Shown here: positions 8,701-19,928 of the stretch, in pieces
How positions within the stretch are numbered: position 1 is the first letter of the stretch
How the letters are laid out: each line of letters opens with the position of its first letter
Assembly (NCBI GenBank): GCA_933822405.4
Contig: CAKOGP040001557.1
Coordinates: forward strand, 372,001 to 436,000
Length of the DNA stretch: 64,000 nucleotides
DNA from: Cylindrotheca closterium
Lineage: Eukaryota > Bacillariophyta > Bacillariophyceae > Bacillariales > Bacillariaceae
Reading direction: 5' to 3'
Made by a program: the position numbers and the translations under genes
Notes under the pieces: model-generated
What the model was told of the DNA's origin: nothing
The model's input: only the letters and a program-made list of their open reading frames with translations
Database searches by the model: none

Positions 8701-10422
8701 CTATCTTTCTTGCTTTAGATGGTTGACCGAGAGACATTTCCAAAACTGCTGTTGAGCTGCTCGCGTCGCTTCAATATTCTTCACGGCAGTCGGACAAACG
8801 CCATCTATAGACGAGGCTATTGATCCAGTGATGGCGTGGTTGATACTACTAGTCGTTCCAACCAAGGCATCATTGGCAAAGCCTTTCAGAAAGTTCCTCT
8901 CGTCATTTTCATTTCGAGTCATGATACTTTCTTCGCCGAAAACCACCATGGATTGGACCACACTGGCAACGCATGGTACCAATACTGATTGTTTGTACCC
9001 TCCTTCTAGACTAGCAATCACGGGACAGTCCATTTCGGTTGCAACGCGTAGGATTTCCGTTGTCATTCTTCCAAAGCCATTGACTGGACTCAAGTTGCCA
9101 CAATAAGAATCACCGGTTGCCGCATCAAACCCAGCACTGATCAATATAAGAGTGGGCTGAAACTCTTGCAAGATTGGCAATATCAGTGTTTGCAAAGCAT
9201 ACACGTATTCGTTGTCGCCCATACCGTGAGATGTCCATGCTACATTGACTGTTCTTCCAAAAGCGTTTGGTCCACCAACGGATTTAGCAGATGATCCAGA
9301 CACAAAAGGAAAGGCTTTCTGGGCATGAATGGAGCAGAACAATACATTTGGATCGTTCCAAAAAATTGACTGCGTGCCATCGCCATGGTGAATATCCCAA
9401 TCCAGAATGGCCACCCTGCGTTGTGGCTTTGGATTTCGAAGAAAAGGGTAGGAATTCTTTGGTGATGACTTTGGGCTCTCATCCTGTACAAGTTCCGCAT
9501 CTCCAAATCGACCGCCAAAATATTCGAGGGCATAAGTTGCTGCAACCGCTACATGGTTGATCAGACAGTATCCATTGGCAAGACTACTGGAAGCGTGATG
9601 CCCAGGTGGTCGAATACAGGCAAAACCAAATCGAACCGGTTTCTTGTTGCTGGGTAGTGAAAATTTGGACAGTTCGATTTCTCCCATTGGTAGTAGTATA
9701 TGGTCTACAAGTTTGCATAGGGAAGACACCGATTGGAGGGCACTGGTCCATGAATGTGGTGTTAGGTAAACCGAGTCGTATTGGTGAGCTTCTTCTTTCA
9801 GGCACCCAGCAAAGTCCTTCAGCTTTTGCATGCGCTTGACAAATCCAGGTGAGTGCACTTTCTGTACCATTTCAAATACGTTTTCTTGAACTGTTGTCCG
9901 TTGTCTCTTTTGATTGCGGCTACCAGTCCTTTTGTCGCATTCAATGTTTCGGGATTCATAGTCTTGCAGCACGTGGCATTTGTCCAATAATCCTTCGTTC
10001 TGTAAGCCTTGTCGAATCCATTCAACTCTATCTGGGCGTTCCTTGTGCAATCTTGGTGCTTTGTGTAATGGGGCTTTCTCAAATACAAGTGTCACAGCAT
10101 TATGGTAGCCACCCAATGCCGTGGCTGGTGATGGCACATCGTTTTCACTGTCGTCAACAATGGTGTCGTGGCAGCCGTTCTCATAAGTTGCTGAAAGCAG
10201 CGGAGTCGCATCTGGTGAAATGATATTGGATGAGCAAGGTCCAGCTGTGGTCAATGAAGATGAACCGTCTTTCGCATCCGTTGACGACGATGACGTTGCT
10301 TGTTTCTCAATATTGGCTTTCAGTGGCTGTGGCGATTGCTTTCCTTGTTTGTCCATGCAATCATTTCCTCCATTGTCTATTGTAACGACGTAATCCCTGC
10401 TCTCTTTTAATGATCTTTTCAT
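8701..10422 (-). CDS. Class II-type histone deacetylase
   Basis: The 573-residue protein carries a full zinc-dependent deacetylase domain from about residue 130 to 500. The catalytic motifs are RPPGHHASS (about 274), the zinc site DWDIHHGDGTQ (about 340), SAGFDAATG (about 428) with the second zinc Asp, and EGGYKQS (about 473) with the catalytic Tyr. The sequence style (GYCLINHVAVAA and the pattern around DIHHGDGTQ) is closer to class II (Hda1-like) than to class I. The first 120 residues are Ser/Thr-rich and probably disordered. I chose the ATG at 10422; the frame is open to 10464 but without an earlier ATG. It should remove acetyl groups from histones or other proteins in nucleus or cytosol. 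Confidence 0.92.
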   Translation of the reverse strand: MKRSLKESRDYVVTIDNGGNDCMDKQGKQSPQPLKANIEKQATSSSSTDAKDGSSSLTTAGPCSSNIISPDATPLLSATYENGCHDTIVDDSENDVPSPATALGGYHNAVTLVFEKAPLHKAPRLHKERPDRVEWIRQGLQNEGLLDKCHVLQDYESRNIECDKRTGSRNQKRQRTTVQENVFEMVQKVHSPGFVKRMQKLKDFAGCLKEEAHQYDSVYLTPHSWTSALQSVSSLCKLVDHILLPMGEIELSKFSLPSNKKPVRFGFACIRPPGHHASSSLANGYCLINHVAVAATYALEYFGGRFGDAELVQDESPKSSPKNSYPFLRNPKPQRRVAILDWDIHHGDGTQSIFWNDPNVLFCSIHAQKAFPFVSGSSAKSVGGPNAFGRTVNVAWTSHGMGDNEYVYALQTLILPILQEFQPTLILISAGFDAATGDSYCGNLSPVNGFGRMTTEILRVATEMDCPVIASLEGGYKQSVLVPCVASVVQSMVVFGEESIMTRNENDERNFLKGFANDALVGTTSSINHAITGSIASSIDGVCPTAVKNIEATRAAQQQFWKCLSVNHLKQER

Positions 10423-10751
10423 CCAAATGTGTGAACGGGAGAGTACTGGCACTGGTCCACTCAATAAGCTGATGAATGAATATGTAACTCAATTGTGTGT
10501 CAACGCGCTTTGACATTCGTACATTACATTTTATTCATCCGCACTCACTGGTCGACCACATCGACTCGTTTTCGAATTGGCTACAATACCATATCGTCGT
10601 AAGGCATAAACTATTTTGAAAACTATGGCGGACTGAATATTTGGTAAGACCTACCAGCGGTGAGAGCTAATTTAATATAGTCAAAAAGGAATAATACATC
10701 ATACCGCAGATGTTCCACCCATTGCAGAGCTCTGTTTGCGAAACTGCAACA
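10423..10751. other. Intergenic between HDAC and repeat-protein gene
   Basis: This holds the 5' side of the HDAC gene and the 3' side of the next minus-strand gene. No further gene is seen. Confidence 0.35.
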
Positions 10752-13700
10752 CTACGTTTCGTTGCTCTTTGCCCGGTCGAGTCGAGCTCTTCGGGCACGC
10801 GACCGTTCGATAGCAGTTTGTCGATTGGAGCCTGCTGAGCCTGTGCGATTTCGACGCAAACTTGCCGATGAAGCCGCATTGCTATCGGTACCTGTCTCAT
10901 CCTTGCTTGATGATTTTGCAGCAGGTTTCGCAGGACTTTCACTGGTATCTGCAATGTTTGAATTGCGCTTGCTTCGATTGGCATGCCTTAGCTTCCGCTG
11001 CTCTTCCAAACGTTGCCGGGCCAATTGTGCCTTCAGCCGTTGTTCCTTTAACCGATCACTGTCTATTTTCTTAGTCGATTCCAATTTCCTAGTCGATTGT
11101 TTTCTCGTCATCATGTCTTTCCGCGATGGAACCAGAGATGCTGCGACCGGGTTGCTCTTCGTATTGCCTAATTGCTTTTTCGGTGGCATTGCGCTCAGCA
11201 TGCTAGGGCTTCCTGCTTGCTTCTCGGGCATAACAAGGCCTTTGCCATTGATGACGTTTGCGCTGTTTCGAATGCGCTCTTGTGTGTCTGCATTCGAGTT
11301 ACCCCCATCTTTCTGTCCTGCGGCAATCGCTTGCAAGGCTTTCTGTTCAGCAGAACTTACTCTTTTTTCTGAAGGAGGACTTCCACCACCTTTTTGTGCA
11401 TCCGAAATCGCCTGCAATGCTCTCTGTTCAGCAGAGCTAACTCGCTTTTCAATTGGTGGGTTTGGGCTTCCACCACCTTTTTGGGCATCAGCAATAGCTT
11501 GCAGTGCTCTCTGCTCAGCAGTACTCACTCGTTTTTCAATTGGTGGGTTTGGGCTCCCACCACCTTTTTGGGCATCAGCAATAGCTTGCAGTGCTCTCTG
11601 TTCAGCAGTACTCACCCGCTTTTCAATTGGTGGATCCGGGCTTCCACCACCTTTTTGGGCATCAGCAATAGCTTGCAGTGCTCTTTGCTCAGCATTACTC
11701 ACTCGCTTTTCAATTGGTGGGTTTTGGCTCCAACCACCTTTTTGGGCATCAGCAATGGCTTGCAGTGCTCTCTGCTCAGCAGTACTCACTCGCTTTTCAA
11801 TTGGTGGATTTGAAATACTACTTTTCCTCTGGGCGTCAGCAATTGCTTTCAGTGCTTTCTGTTCAGCAGTACTCACTCGCTTTTCCATTGATGCGTTTGA
11901 AATACTACTTTTCCTCTGGGCGTCAGCAATTGCTTGCAATGCTCTCTGTTCAGCAGAGCTCACTCGGTTCACAGTCGGTGCATTTGTCATACTACTCCTT
12001 CTCTGTGCATCTGCGATCGCTTGTAATACTCTGTGCTCAGCAGGACTTACCAGCGGCTTTTCTGAAGGTAAACTTCCACTCCTAGGTATACTATTGAGGA
12101 TACGTGCTTGCGTATCCGCATTCATAGATGGTGCAGTGTTGGTTGGGAAGTTGCCGTCTGCATGGGATTTCGCAAGCTTTGTGAAGCCGTCATCATTCGA
12201 TTTTGTTGGTGGGTTTGCGTTGACCTTATTCATGCTGTTTCGGATACGTGCTTGTGTGTCGGAATTCATAGATGGCATACTAGTTTTTGGAAAGTCGTCT
12301 TTTGCATGTGATTTGGCTAGTTGAGAGAAACTAAGCGGCTTTGAGTCCGATTCCAGCTCGTCTTCACTAGCACTTCCATGCTTGTGTTGTGAATTCCGCT
12401 CAAGCCGATCTTCTATGCGTTTTTGTCTTTCAGCAACACGTCTGGAAGCGGGAGCCTTCCTTTTGCCTGGCGAAGCTTTCCTTCTACCTGGAGAAGCCTT
12501 CCTTCTACCGGGTGAAGCCTTCCTTCTGCCTGGTGAGGAATCTGGTAATGTTGGTAGCGACGATATTGCAGGTGGCGACGCCTTTGGATCGTTCAGATTC
12601 CTGTTACTCTTCGTGCGTGTTCGATCCTTTGCTCGTTTTGCTACTGACCAAAGAGGTGATTGTAGTAAATTTTCTGGGGGAGGCACAGACACAGTTCTTG
12701 TTATCGAACGGTAGCTGCTGTCGAAGCCTTCGTCACGTGTAGAAGTGTCCAAACTTGTTGTCTGTGGCGTTCCATTAGCATGACCTTCGATTCCTTTGTT
12801 TGCTTCTCTTTCGTTTTTTCCTCTCAATTTCTCTGCTCTACGTTGACGCGCTAGTCGTGCTTTCTGTGCAGCAGACATCATTGGTTTCTCTGCAGAACCT
12901 TCTCCGTTCGATTCAAGTGGCTTTTCGTGAGTATCGTTTTGAAGCGACTGTTGTTGACGATCCACATCATCCGATGTTGCCGTTGCTTCGTTTGTGGAAC
13001 TAGTGCTTTTCTGCAGCCTTTGCTGTCTTCGTTTCGCTTCCATTCGTTTTCGAGCTGCCTCGGCCCTGCGTTGTCTATCATCACCTCCATCCCCATTATC
13101 GGTAGCACTATGCCCAGACACACTTTCTGACGTTTCAGAACCGCCAAAGCTCGAATGCGTTGAGTTCGAGTTATATCTGCGATTTCTTTTTTCTTCAAGC
13201 TGTTTCCGTGCAATTTGGGCTCGTTGTCTCTGGCTAGTCTTTTTCAACTTTTCATCGTTTCCTCCAACTTGCGCAGCATCACCATCAGAATTCTGATCCA
13301 AGGAGCCGTCCATCGAATCATCTCCTGATAGGTCATCATCCGAGGTTCGGCTATCGACTTCGCTTTCCTCATTGTCTTCGTTTTCATCAAATGGTTCATC
13401 ATCAGAAATGCTAGCAAGTCCTGCTGATTCAGGTTTATTTCTATATTCGTTCCATTTTGAAGGTGTATGGGAGCTTTGTCCAACTGAATCGTCCATAGAT
13501 TCAGCGACAGAATCAGCGTCAGCCAACTCTTGAAGGGTCCTTAGCTCCAAGCTTTTTAAGCCAACCATTGCAGCACTGAGACTTGTCCTTCGAGTGAACT
13601 GAATTTCCATTTTGTTTTTCATCTTGTTCATAACGTATTCTTTGTAATGCAGAACATTCTTGAGCTCCAGGTTTTGCTTTTTCACTTGATCAAGGACACT

Positions 13701-14291
13701 CCGTATCCGTTCTGATCGCTTGCTCATTTCATCCTTCAAGCCCGGTATTGAACCCATTACTAGCATAAGATCTTCATTGTTTTGATTTGAAACCATAGTG
13801 GCCATCCCTTGCAATAGGTGACACTTGTGTTCTTGCTTCAATGTTTTGACTGCTTCGTCCGCGAATTTTTTATCCGATGGAAAGGGATCATCTTGAAAGA
13901 CAGCCCGGAGGACACCTAAATATTCAGAGTGATTCAAGGGTGATCCAGCTAGCATCAACTTCAAATCACTTTGCATCTTGCTTTTTCGGCTTTGCATATT
14001 GTGAATCTCAATTTGTTGGACAACTCTCCTGTCCTGTATTCTCTTCTTTACTTTCGTCAATTCCTTTTGAACCTTCAGTATTTTCAATATAGTTTGTTCG
14101 GTAGACAACTCCTTTATTTGCTCAGTGTCCACAGCATCCTCAGTGGTGTTGTTAGCGATGATGCTAGTTGTGCTATTCTCTTTCTTCATGTCTCGTTTGC
14201 TTGGTGTACGGCCATCGAGCTCCATGGAATCATATAGAGAACCACGTTTTGATTTCTGTCGCTGGCCCCATAGCTGAAATCTTCGCCTCAT
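10752..14291 (-). CDS. Large coiled-coil and tandem-repeat protein, 1179 residues
   Basis: The family is not recognised. The first 280 residues look folded and helical, with heptad-like stretches (KILKVQKELTKVKKRIQDR) suggesting a coiled coil. The rest is low-complexity, rich in Lys, Arg, Ser and Glu. Three repeat systems are visible: four copies of SPGRRKA at about residues 590-615; three copies of a motif like MNADTQARIRNS; and nine copies of a 29-residue unit with the core RVSTAEQRALQAIADAQKGG at about residues 740-1000. A short basic helical motif of the type ARQRLEEKR occurs five times, including near the C-terminus. There is no membrane segment or signal peptide. The repeats suggest a scaffold or cytoskeletal/nucleic-acid partner, but this is inference only. 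The single uninterrupted 3.5-kb frame supports a real gene. Confidence 0.75.
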   Translation of the reverse strand: MRRRFQLWGQRQKSKRGSLYDSMELDGRTPSKRDMKKENSTTSIIANNTTEDAVDTEQIKELSTEQTILKILKVQKELTKVKKRIQDRRVVQQIEIHNMQSRKSKMQSDLKLMLAGSPLNHSEYLGVLRAVFQDDPFPSDKKFADEAVKTLKQEHKCHLLQGMATMVSNQNNEDLMLVMGSIPGLKDEMSKRSERIRSVLDQVKKQNLELKNVLHYKEYVMNKMKNKMEIQFTRRTSLSAAMVGLKSLELRTLQELADADSVAESMDDSVGQSSHTPSKWNEYRNKPESAGLASISDDEPFDENEDNEESEVDSRTSDDDLSGDDSMDGSLDQNSDGDAAQVGGNDEKLKKTSQRQRAQIARKQLEEKRNRRYNSNSTHSSFGGSETSESVSGHSATDNGDGGDDRQRRAEAARKRMEAKRRQQRLQKSTSSTNEATATSDDVDRQQQSLQNDTHEKPLESNGEGSAEKPMMSAAQKARLARQRRAEKLRGKNEREANKGIEGHANGTPQTTSLDTSTRDEGFDSSYRSITRTVSVPPPENLLQSPLWSVAKRAKDRTRTKSNRNLNDPKASPPAISSLPTLPDSSPGRRKASPGRRKASPGRRKASPGKRKAPASRRVAERQKRIEDRLERNSQHKHGSASEDELESDSKPLSFSQLAKSHAKDDFPKTSMPSMNSDTQARIRNSMNKVNANPPTKSNDDGFTKLAKSHADGNFPTNTAPSMNADTQARILNSIPRSGSLPSEKPLVSPAEHRVLQAIADAQRRSSMTNAPTVNRVSSAEQRALQAIADAQRKSSISNASMEKRVSTAEQKALKAIADAQRKSSISNPPIEKRVSTAEQRALQAIADAQKGGWSQNPPIEKRVSNAEQRALQAIADAQKGGGSPDPPIEKRVSTAEQRALQAIADAQKGGGSPNPPIEKRVSTAEQRALQAIADAQKGGGSPNPPIEKRVSSAEQRALQAISDAQKGGGSPPSEKRVSSAEQKALQAIAAGQKDGGNSNADTQERIRNSANVINGKGLVMPEKQAGSPSMLSAMPPKKQLGNTKSNPVAASLVPSRKDMMTRKQSTRKLESTKKIDSDRLKEQRLKAQLARQRLEEQRKLRHANRSKRNSNIADTSESPAKPAAKSSSKDETGTDSNAASSASLRRNRTGSAGSNRQTAIERSRARRARLDRAKSNET
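11290..12070 (-). repeat. Nine-copy 87-bp coding repeat
   Basis: The repeats encode the 29-residue units of the 1179-residue protein. The central copies (about 11450-11720) are nearly identical at the DNA level and the outer ones are more diverged. That is the usual pattern for unequal crossing-over or slippage in the middle of an array. One outer copy is two residues shorter, and all keep the frame. Confidence 0.9.
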
Positions 14292-14773
14292 GGTGTGTGC
14301 CTTGCCCCAATGCCCCCTTGTGCCTGTCCTGTCTTACTATATTCGGGCCTGCATTTTGATTATGAACATGCATGAAAAAACGCAGCGCAAAAATAGATTT
14401 TCATATTATATTTCAAGGTCATTCCGAATCGACTAACTAGAATAAGAGGAAACGCTCCAAGGCAATCCTAGTATTACTGTATTACATATTCCATGTGGTT
14501 TATTTTCTTCACACTACTTGTGTGCAGTACAGACTAAAGTGGCAGGGTTCCTTTCACCAACCAATCAGAAATGAAACTGCATTGCTTCAGAAATAATCCG
14601 CTTCCTTTATTATCTTCCCCTGGTATAACATTTTGCAATCCATATATCTGCATCATCTGCGGCGGTTTTTCGAAAGCTTCAGAAACCCCCTCTGGTATGT
14701 ATTCTTCAAGTGAGCTAAAGACAGAGCATGGGGGGCACGATTCGGTTGAATCTTCGAGCATTTTCTCTGATTG
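14292..14773. other. Intergenic, 5' flank and 3' flank only
   Basis: No coding region is supported. The part next to 14774 probably holds the 3' UTR of the KH-domain gene. Confidence 0.35.
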
Positions 14774-15949
14774 TTACTCGGAATTCTTGCGTGGAAACGA
14801 CCCCCCTCCACGTCCTCCTCCTTTTCTTCCCCTTCCGCGGCCTCCGCTCCGTCCTCGACCACCACTGCTTCGGCCAGCATTTCCAGATTGGCTTCCATTC
14901 ACGTTTTGAGAGTTTCCATTGTTATTGCTGCCACCACTGTTGTTCTTGGAATTTTCCTGCCATTTTTGGAGCATCGTGACAGCCGACTGAACTTGAGCTT
15001 CCGTCTTTCCCATAATGGTGACCTGCCATTCATCGCCGCTCTTTTTCTTCTTGATGGAAGTTTCCGTCTTACGGCCGATACTGCGCAGTTTTGTCTGCGA
15101 TGGCAGTTGCTGCATCACAATGACTTCGGAAAAGGGGAGTGGCGCCTTGGCTTCCGAAGGACTGTCGTCTTTGCTTCCCGATGATCCCTTGCTACCCCCA
15201 TTTCCATTGACGTTGGGATATACTATCTTGGAGAGTTCTTGCAAACACTGAATGCAGTTGTCCAGAGGTCCTTCCAATTGAATCACATCATGCCTCAGAT
15301 CCTTAGGAGGCACCATGATTCTTGTTTGCGTCGAATCGGATAGTCCCATCAAGATGGTACCGCGTTTTCCGACGATACTAGCATGTCGCTGCCTTGAAAT
15401 GGGGACATCAATAATCGTATCTTGTAGAGTTGTCATACTGTCGAACTGTTTGCCAATAAACAAGACAGCAGCAACATCAGCCTTGACTACCACCGGAGTC
15501 CAGTCGGGACTCGACCAGTCTAGAGCCGTATAGGTGGAAGGAACAATAGAACTTGTCGCTCCCGAAAGAGCAAAATTGGGGTCACTGCCGAGTTGCATGG
15601 TGTCTTCGTGGGGAAAGAAAGTATTTTCTTCATCTGTGCTAGTATTCAATTCCTCATGCTGATGATTCTGATATTTGTGCCCCACAATGCTCACACGAAC
15701 ATTCGAGGCCGATTTTGTGGAGCATAGATTCTGGGCTTTCTTTTGAATATTGGCAATATTGCTTCCTCCTCTTCCAATAATGGCTCCAATACTGGAAGTA
15801 GGAATGTACAAGGTCATGGTCAGTTGCTGCAACGGTAGTTGCGTTGCCCAATCTGCGACATCGCCATTGGAAGCTGACATCACATTGCTGACATAAGTTT
15901 TATTCTTGGAAGGTGATCCAGGTGAGCTAGTGGAAACCGTACTGGACAT
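14774..15949 (-). CDS. KH-domain RNA-binding protein with RGG tail
   Basis: The 391-residue single-exon protein begins with a Ser/Thr-rich leader. A KH domain at about residues 40-120 carries the RNA-binding loop in the motif IGAIIGRGGSNIANIQ. A second, weaker KH-like segment at about 190-250 has VGKRG in the loop position, and a third KH-like segment (about 270-335) has SIGRKTETSIKKK. The C-terminus is a Gly/Arg-rich RGG-type tail (GGRGRSGGRGRGRKGGGRGG) after an Asn/Ser/Gly-rich linker. Together these indicate an RNA- or single-stranded-DNA-binding protein of the hnRNP K/PCBP style, acting in RNA processing, stability or translation. The targets cannot be told from sequence. The Asn/Gly tracts could favour condensate formation, which is inference. 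Confidence 0.88.
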   Translation of the reverse strand: MSSTVSTSSPGSPSKNKTYVSNVMSASNGDVADWATQLPLQQLTMTLYIPTSSIGAIIGRGGSNIANIQKKAQNLCSTKSASNVRVSIVGHKYQNHQHEELNTSTDEENTFFPHEDTMQLGSDPNFALSGATSSIVPSTYTALDWSSPDWTPVVVKADVAAVLFIGKQFDSMTTLQDTIIDVPISRQRHASIVGKRGTILMGLSDSTQTRIMVPPKDLRHDVIQLEGPLDNCIQCLQELSKIVYPNVNGNGGSKGSSGSKDDSPSEAKAPLPFSEVIVMQQLPSQTKLRSIGRKTETSIKKKKSGDEWQVTIMGKTEAQVQSAVTMLQKWQENSKNNSGGSNNNGNSQNVNGSQSGNAGRSSGGRGRSGGRGRGRKGGGRGGGSFPRKNSE

Positions 15950-16449
15950 TTCTCGTCTTCACCGTTGAAACAGTCGGTGTTCTGACTCAATGAGTTGCAA
16001 TCCTAAGGATGGGTTCTCGCTATTTCCTGGCCTTTAGTCACGATGCGAACTTGATTTGGCAGGTGCTTTTTCACCTACTTCAACACCCTTTGTCTTTCTA
16101 TATAAGCAGCTGATCTCCTTGCAATTGCATGTGCAGGAGGTTGGAAGTGGAGGATGAGAGTGACTACGAAGAATGTGTTATTTGCACGTGGAGAATCATC
16201 GCAGATACAACCGCATGATCGATCAAAAAGTTCGAAGCATAGCAGCGCAACATGAAGTCGGATAAGTCGACGACCACTTTGACATGCACGCGTACGAGTC
16301 ACGATTTGTATCATGCATGCCGACGTCGTCATCGAAGCCAATAGTCAAAACTCATATAAAATAAAGGAGACGAATGACGAGAGATGGCTTTATTTTTTAA
16401 AAAGTATTCTTTATTTGGCATATTCTATTATCTTTTTTCTTGAGCTGAT
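15950..16449. other. Intergenic
   Basis: This is the promoter side of the KH gene and the 3' side of the histidine kinase gene. Nothing further can be supported. Confidence 0.35.
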
Positions 16450-19400
16450 CTATACTTTGTGTATTCGGATGTCGCCAACAGTGCCAGTTTCTCCTGGCTT
16501 TGCCAATATCCCCTGTTCTTCCCAGAGGCGAGTCAATTCCGCAATCTTGACTGGCTTGGACAAGACGGCATTTGCACCACATTTCTGGAAGAAGTTAATA
16601 TCTTCTGGAAGGACATTTCCCGTCACCCCAATGATATTAACGCCATCGTCCAATAAGGTACAACGAATCTCCTTAGCTGCAGTTGGTCCATCCATTTTGG
16701 GCATTTCGTAGTCGAGTAATATACTATCGTAGGGTGTTTCTTCGCCTTCCGTGGCTTCAACCATGGCCACGCAATCATCTCCGTCTTCAGCCTCGTGACA
16801 TTCATGCCCCTTCATCTCCAGAATTCGCCGCAAAAGCTTGCGATTCGACTTGACATCGTCGACCACCAAAACCTTCAGCTTGGACTTTGGAAGTTTGATG
16901 GATGGCGAGGTCGGCGATGTTGTGCCTTCGTCGTGGTCAGCAGGAAGACAAAGCTCCACATCATACTCTTCATCCTTGCCGTCGGAGGTGATATCCCACA
17001 GTGGCAGTATCATTTCAAAAGTCGTTCCTTGGCCGAGTCCGTCCGATTTGGCTTGGAGCGTCCCCTTGTGTTGCATCACGATTCCCATGGCAATGTAAAG
17101 ACCTAGTCCGGATCCACCACCCGCTTGGAGTTCGTTGGCATTGAATTGGACACCATCCTGGAAGAGTCGCTCGACTTGATCTTGACTCATGCCTGCACCT
17201 GAGTCAATGACGCGGACATGAAGGCAGCCCTTGTGACACCCAGTGAAAACGTGACCCTCCTGTAGTTCAAAGTGTTCTTCTGGGGATTCTGACCCTTTCG
17301 GTACGTAAATAGCCTGTACTCGTATGGATCCTTCGGATGGCGTGAACTTGAGAGCATTGGACATGAGATTCCGTACGACTTGTGATAGCCTGACGGGATC
17401 TCCAGCGACGCTTAGTTTGCGAATCTCAGGGGAAAGATATTGGGCGCGAGGTGCAGTGCGAGTTTCTTCACCAAAGGCGACCCCAAGAACAACCTTTTTG
17501 CTTGAAGCAGGGACTTTGAATTCCATGACAGTCTTCTCCACGAGGTCCCAGATCGCAACTTTCTCCAAACTCAATATCAGCTTTCCTTGCTCGATCTTGT
17601 CATAGTTCAAAAGGTCATTCAAAATGTCTACTGCTCCTTGCGCATTGCCCTGAATTTCTTGGCTTAATTGAAACCATGACTTGGCCATCATTGCTGATAT
17701 TTTGATATCCCCCATTTCTTCAAGGGACGACGAACTTTCTATCTTGCGCATGTTATGATTGGAACTCGACATTGAAATGTCAATGGATTGATCCGAGCTT
17801 CGCATTGTTCGTTGACTGGCTTCAAAGGCCTCGTCATCGACCATTTCGTAGTTTGCACGGAAGGTGGTAGGAGAATCAAAACCAAGTGCGTTAGCGACTT
17901 CGGATTGCATGAGATCGAGACCCATCGAGACTGCATTCAGGGGCGTCCGAACCTCGTGTGACACAAATCGCATGAATTGTCTTCTAGCCTCCAAAAGGTG
18001 TTGCTTGGCATTGAATTCCCTTCGAACATAAAAGTCATACAGCAAAAAAACCAAGATTGTAAGCAAAATGCTGCAAACAACAACGACCGCAGCAATGAGC
18101 GGGCCATTGGTCCGATAGCCTTCGTAGAACTTTTCATTTGACACCAGCGACAAGACAAGCTTCTTGGTAACGTTAAGCCCATCATCGGTTGAAAAGAACT
18201 CCACCGGTTCTGCAAGTTCTATTTCCGTGCGCAGTGTATGATCGTCATGGTCGATATGAGTTCCTTCACCAATTAAATTGGCATGGCCATTGACGATTGA
18301 AAATGAGATGGTCCTCGTGCCCGTCTCGAAAACAGCATTGATGCCAGTCACTTGCGATGGGAACATGTTTTCCAATAGATTATCCAGTGGGGTCATGGCG
18401 GGGATATATCCAACCACCTTTGTATTGAAGTGTGAAAATAATTGGTTTAGCATAACGACTATCAGATTCCAACGTCTTGAAAAAGTGTGTTGTTCTTGCT
18501 TACCTTCAGCGGATCGTTCCTTGGATAGATGGGATTGAAATTCCCCACCGTCCACCGACCACCCAATTTGTTATTTTGAAAGATATCAGTAAAGGCTCCA
18601 CACTGGTTTGGTGGCATGGTTGGAAATCTACCGCCAAGACTGTCTTTCTCGGCATCAATTTCGGCTTGATATCGGTTCCGCCGACGTTCACTGCAGGTCA
18701 GAATACTATCAATGGCGTTACCAGTAAAGGCCTGAGAGTGAACGTTGAACAAGAGAACCGGATGGAATCCTTCGTCCGTCCTCAGAATGGGTGCAATCAC
18801 ATTGTAAGGACTGTTGTAGGGAGTCTCTGCGGTAGTATCGTGGTAGATTTCAACTGGATTTACAGACCTATCTCTGGCCCAAACCCCAAATCCCCATGAT
18901 TTGACTGCAGTGTTATTTGGCAATCCAATCATTTGGTATAGATTTTGTGCAAAGTCTTCAAATTCCGTCAAATTCTGTGGGTCCACAAATGGGACAAATC
19001 CCACGTCTTCTCCGTGCGATGTTTCTAATATATTCCTCGCTGCATTTTCGAATCCTTGCCATTCAATGTAAGGCCACTGTTCGGCATTTGGATAGAGTTC
19101 TGATACCATGTTGGATAGCGTGATACCTGCCCATACCCGGCTTCTAAGATCGTCTTTCGCTTGAATCATCGCCCGAGTCGTAATGGATTCGAATTGGGTT
19201 CGTGCCATTCTAATTTCTTGTTCGTATAGTAATGTGTAGGCTAGATATCCCAGGAGTGCACACAACAAAATCATGACCAAGACAAAGACTATCCGAATGG
19301 CCCACACAGCTGTAATTTTTCGCTTGGATTTTCCCTTTTTGTTTTGCTGAAGGTCTTGCCAGTATTGTCCCCAGTGGCTTTTCACAGACGCGGGGTTCTT

Positions 19401-19478
19401 GCTCACAGAGGATCTCTTCTCGGAGGATCTCTCGTCTTCTTTTATTCGCTTCATGATTTCTTGTCTTGAAGGTTTCAT
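16450..19478 (-). CDS. CHASE-domain hybrid histidine kinase
   Basis: Two exons (19478 to about 18504, and 18417-16450) join across an intron of about 86 bp to give 980 residues. The order is a basic N-tail, membrane segment 1 (about 55-84), a CHASE-type outer sensor (about 85-430), membrane segment 2 (about 430-455), then the HisKA phosphoacceptor motif SHEVRTPLNAV with His near residue 479. A HATPase domain follows with the N-box NLMSNALKF, G1 DSGAGMS and G2 GGGSGLGLYIAMG. Last is a receiver domain starting KVLVVDDVKSNRK, with the phospho-accepting Asp in LLDYEMPKMDG (about residue 894), Thr in GVTGN and Lys in LSKPV. All catalytic residues are present. It should sense an outside ligand at the plasma membrane or an endomembrane and pass phosphate His to Asp, then presumably to an HPt protein not encoded here. 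Confidence 0.93.
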
Positions 19479-19928
19479 TGTCTTTCCTCTACTTGTAATC
19501 GGTAGTTAGGATAGAGGAGTTGGGTGAATTTTTTTTTCAGTGTTTGCTGGCATGTCACTGTTGAAGATTGGTGGGGCTCAACATCTGCTTGGATGTCATT
19601 TCACCGGAACTGCAAATTGAAATTGGCACTTTTTTGGTACCGGGTGAGTGATCAGGTAGAATACATCGTTTCAATTGGAGGATAGGAAAAAGCGAGTGTT
19701 CTTTGGCACTGTGATTTGTTAAGTAGAAATAAAACAATTAACTACTCTGCATTCCACAATTATAACGTCAGCATGACCGCTGCTGTACCACCGATAGATG
19801 GTTTTTTTATTAAAAAAAAAATCCAGCGACCGCAAGACCATAATTGTTACGGTATGTGGTACCGGTACGTACGCTGCACCGGTACAAGTGGAAGTCAAAA
19901 AGCATCTAATATCCACCATGGTAGAGGA
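19479..19928. other. Shared divergent promoter region
   Basis: This lies between the start of the histidine kinase (minus) and the plastid protein (plus). It contains a cluster of GGTACC/ACCGGT palindromes at 19857-19887. The frame open upstream of 19929 has no targeting logic and I treat it as non-coding. Confidence 0.4.

Noticed and set aside
11290..12070. CRISPR-like array
   Set aside because: The repeats are 87 bp, contiguous, in frame with a protein and lack spacers; the genome is eukaryotic.
10762..12324. A 520-codon plus-strand frame rich in Cys, Ser and Phe
   Set aside because: It lies entirely opposite the 29-residue repeat region of the minus-strand gene. Its regular Cys/Leu pattern is the complement of that repeat, and only the minus frame continues for 1179 codons with a folded N-terminal part.
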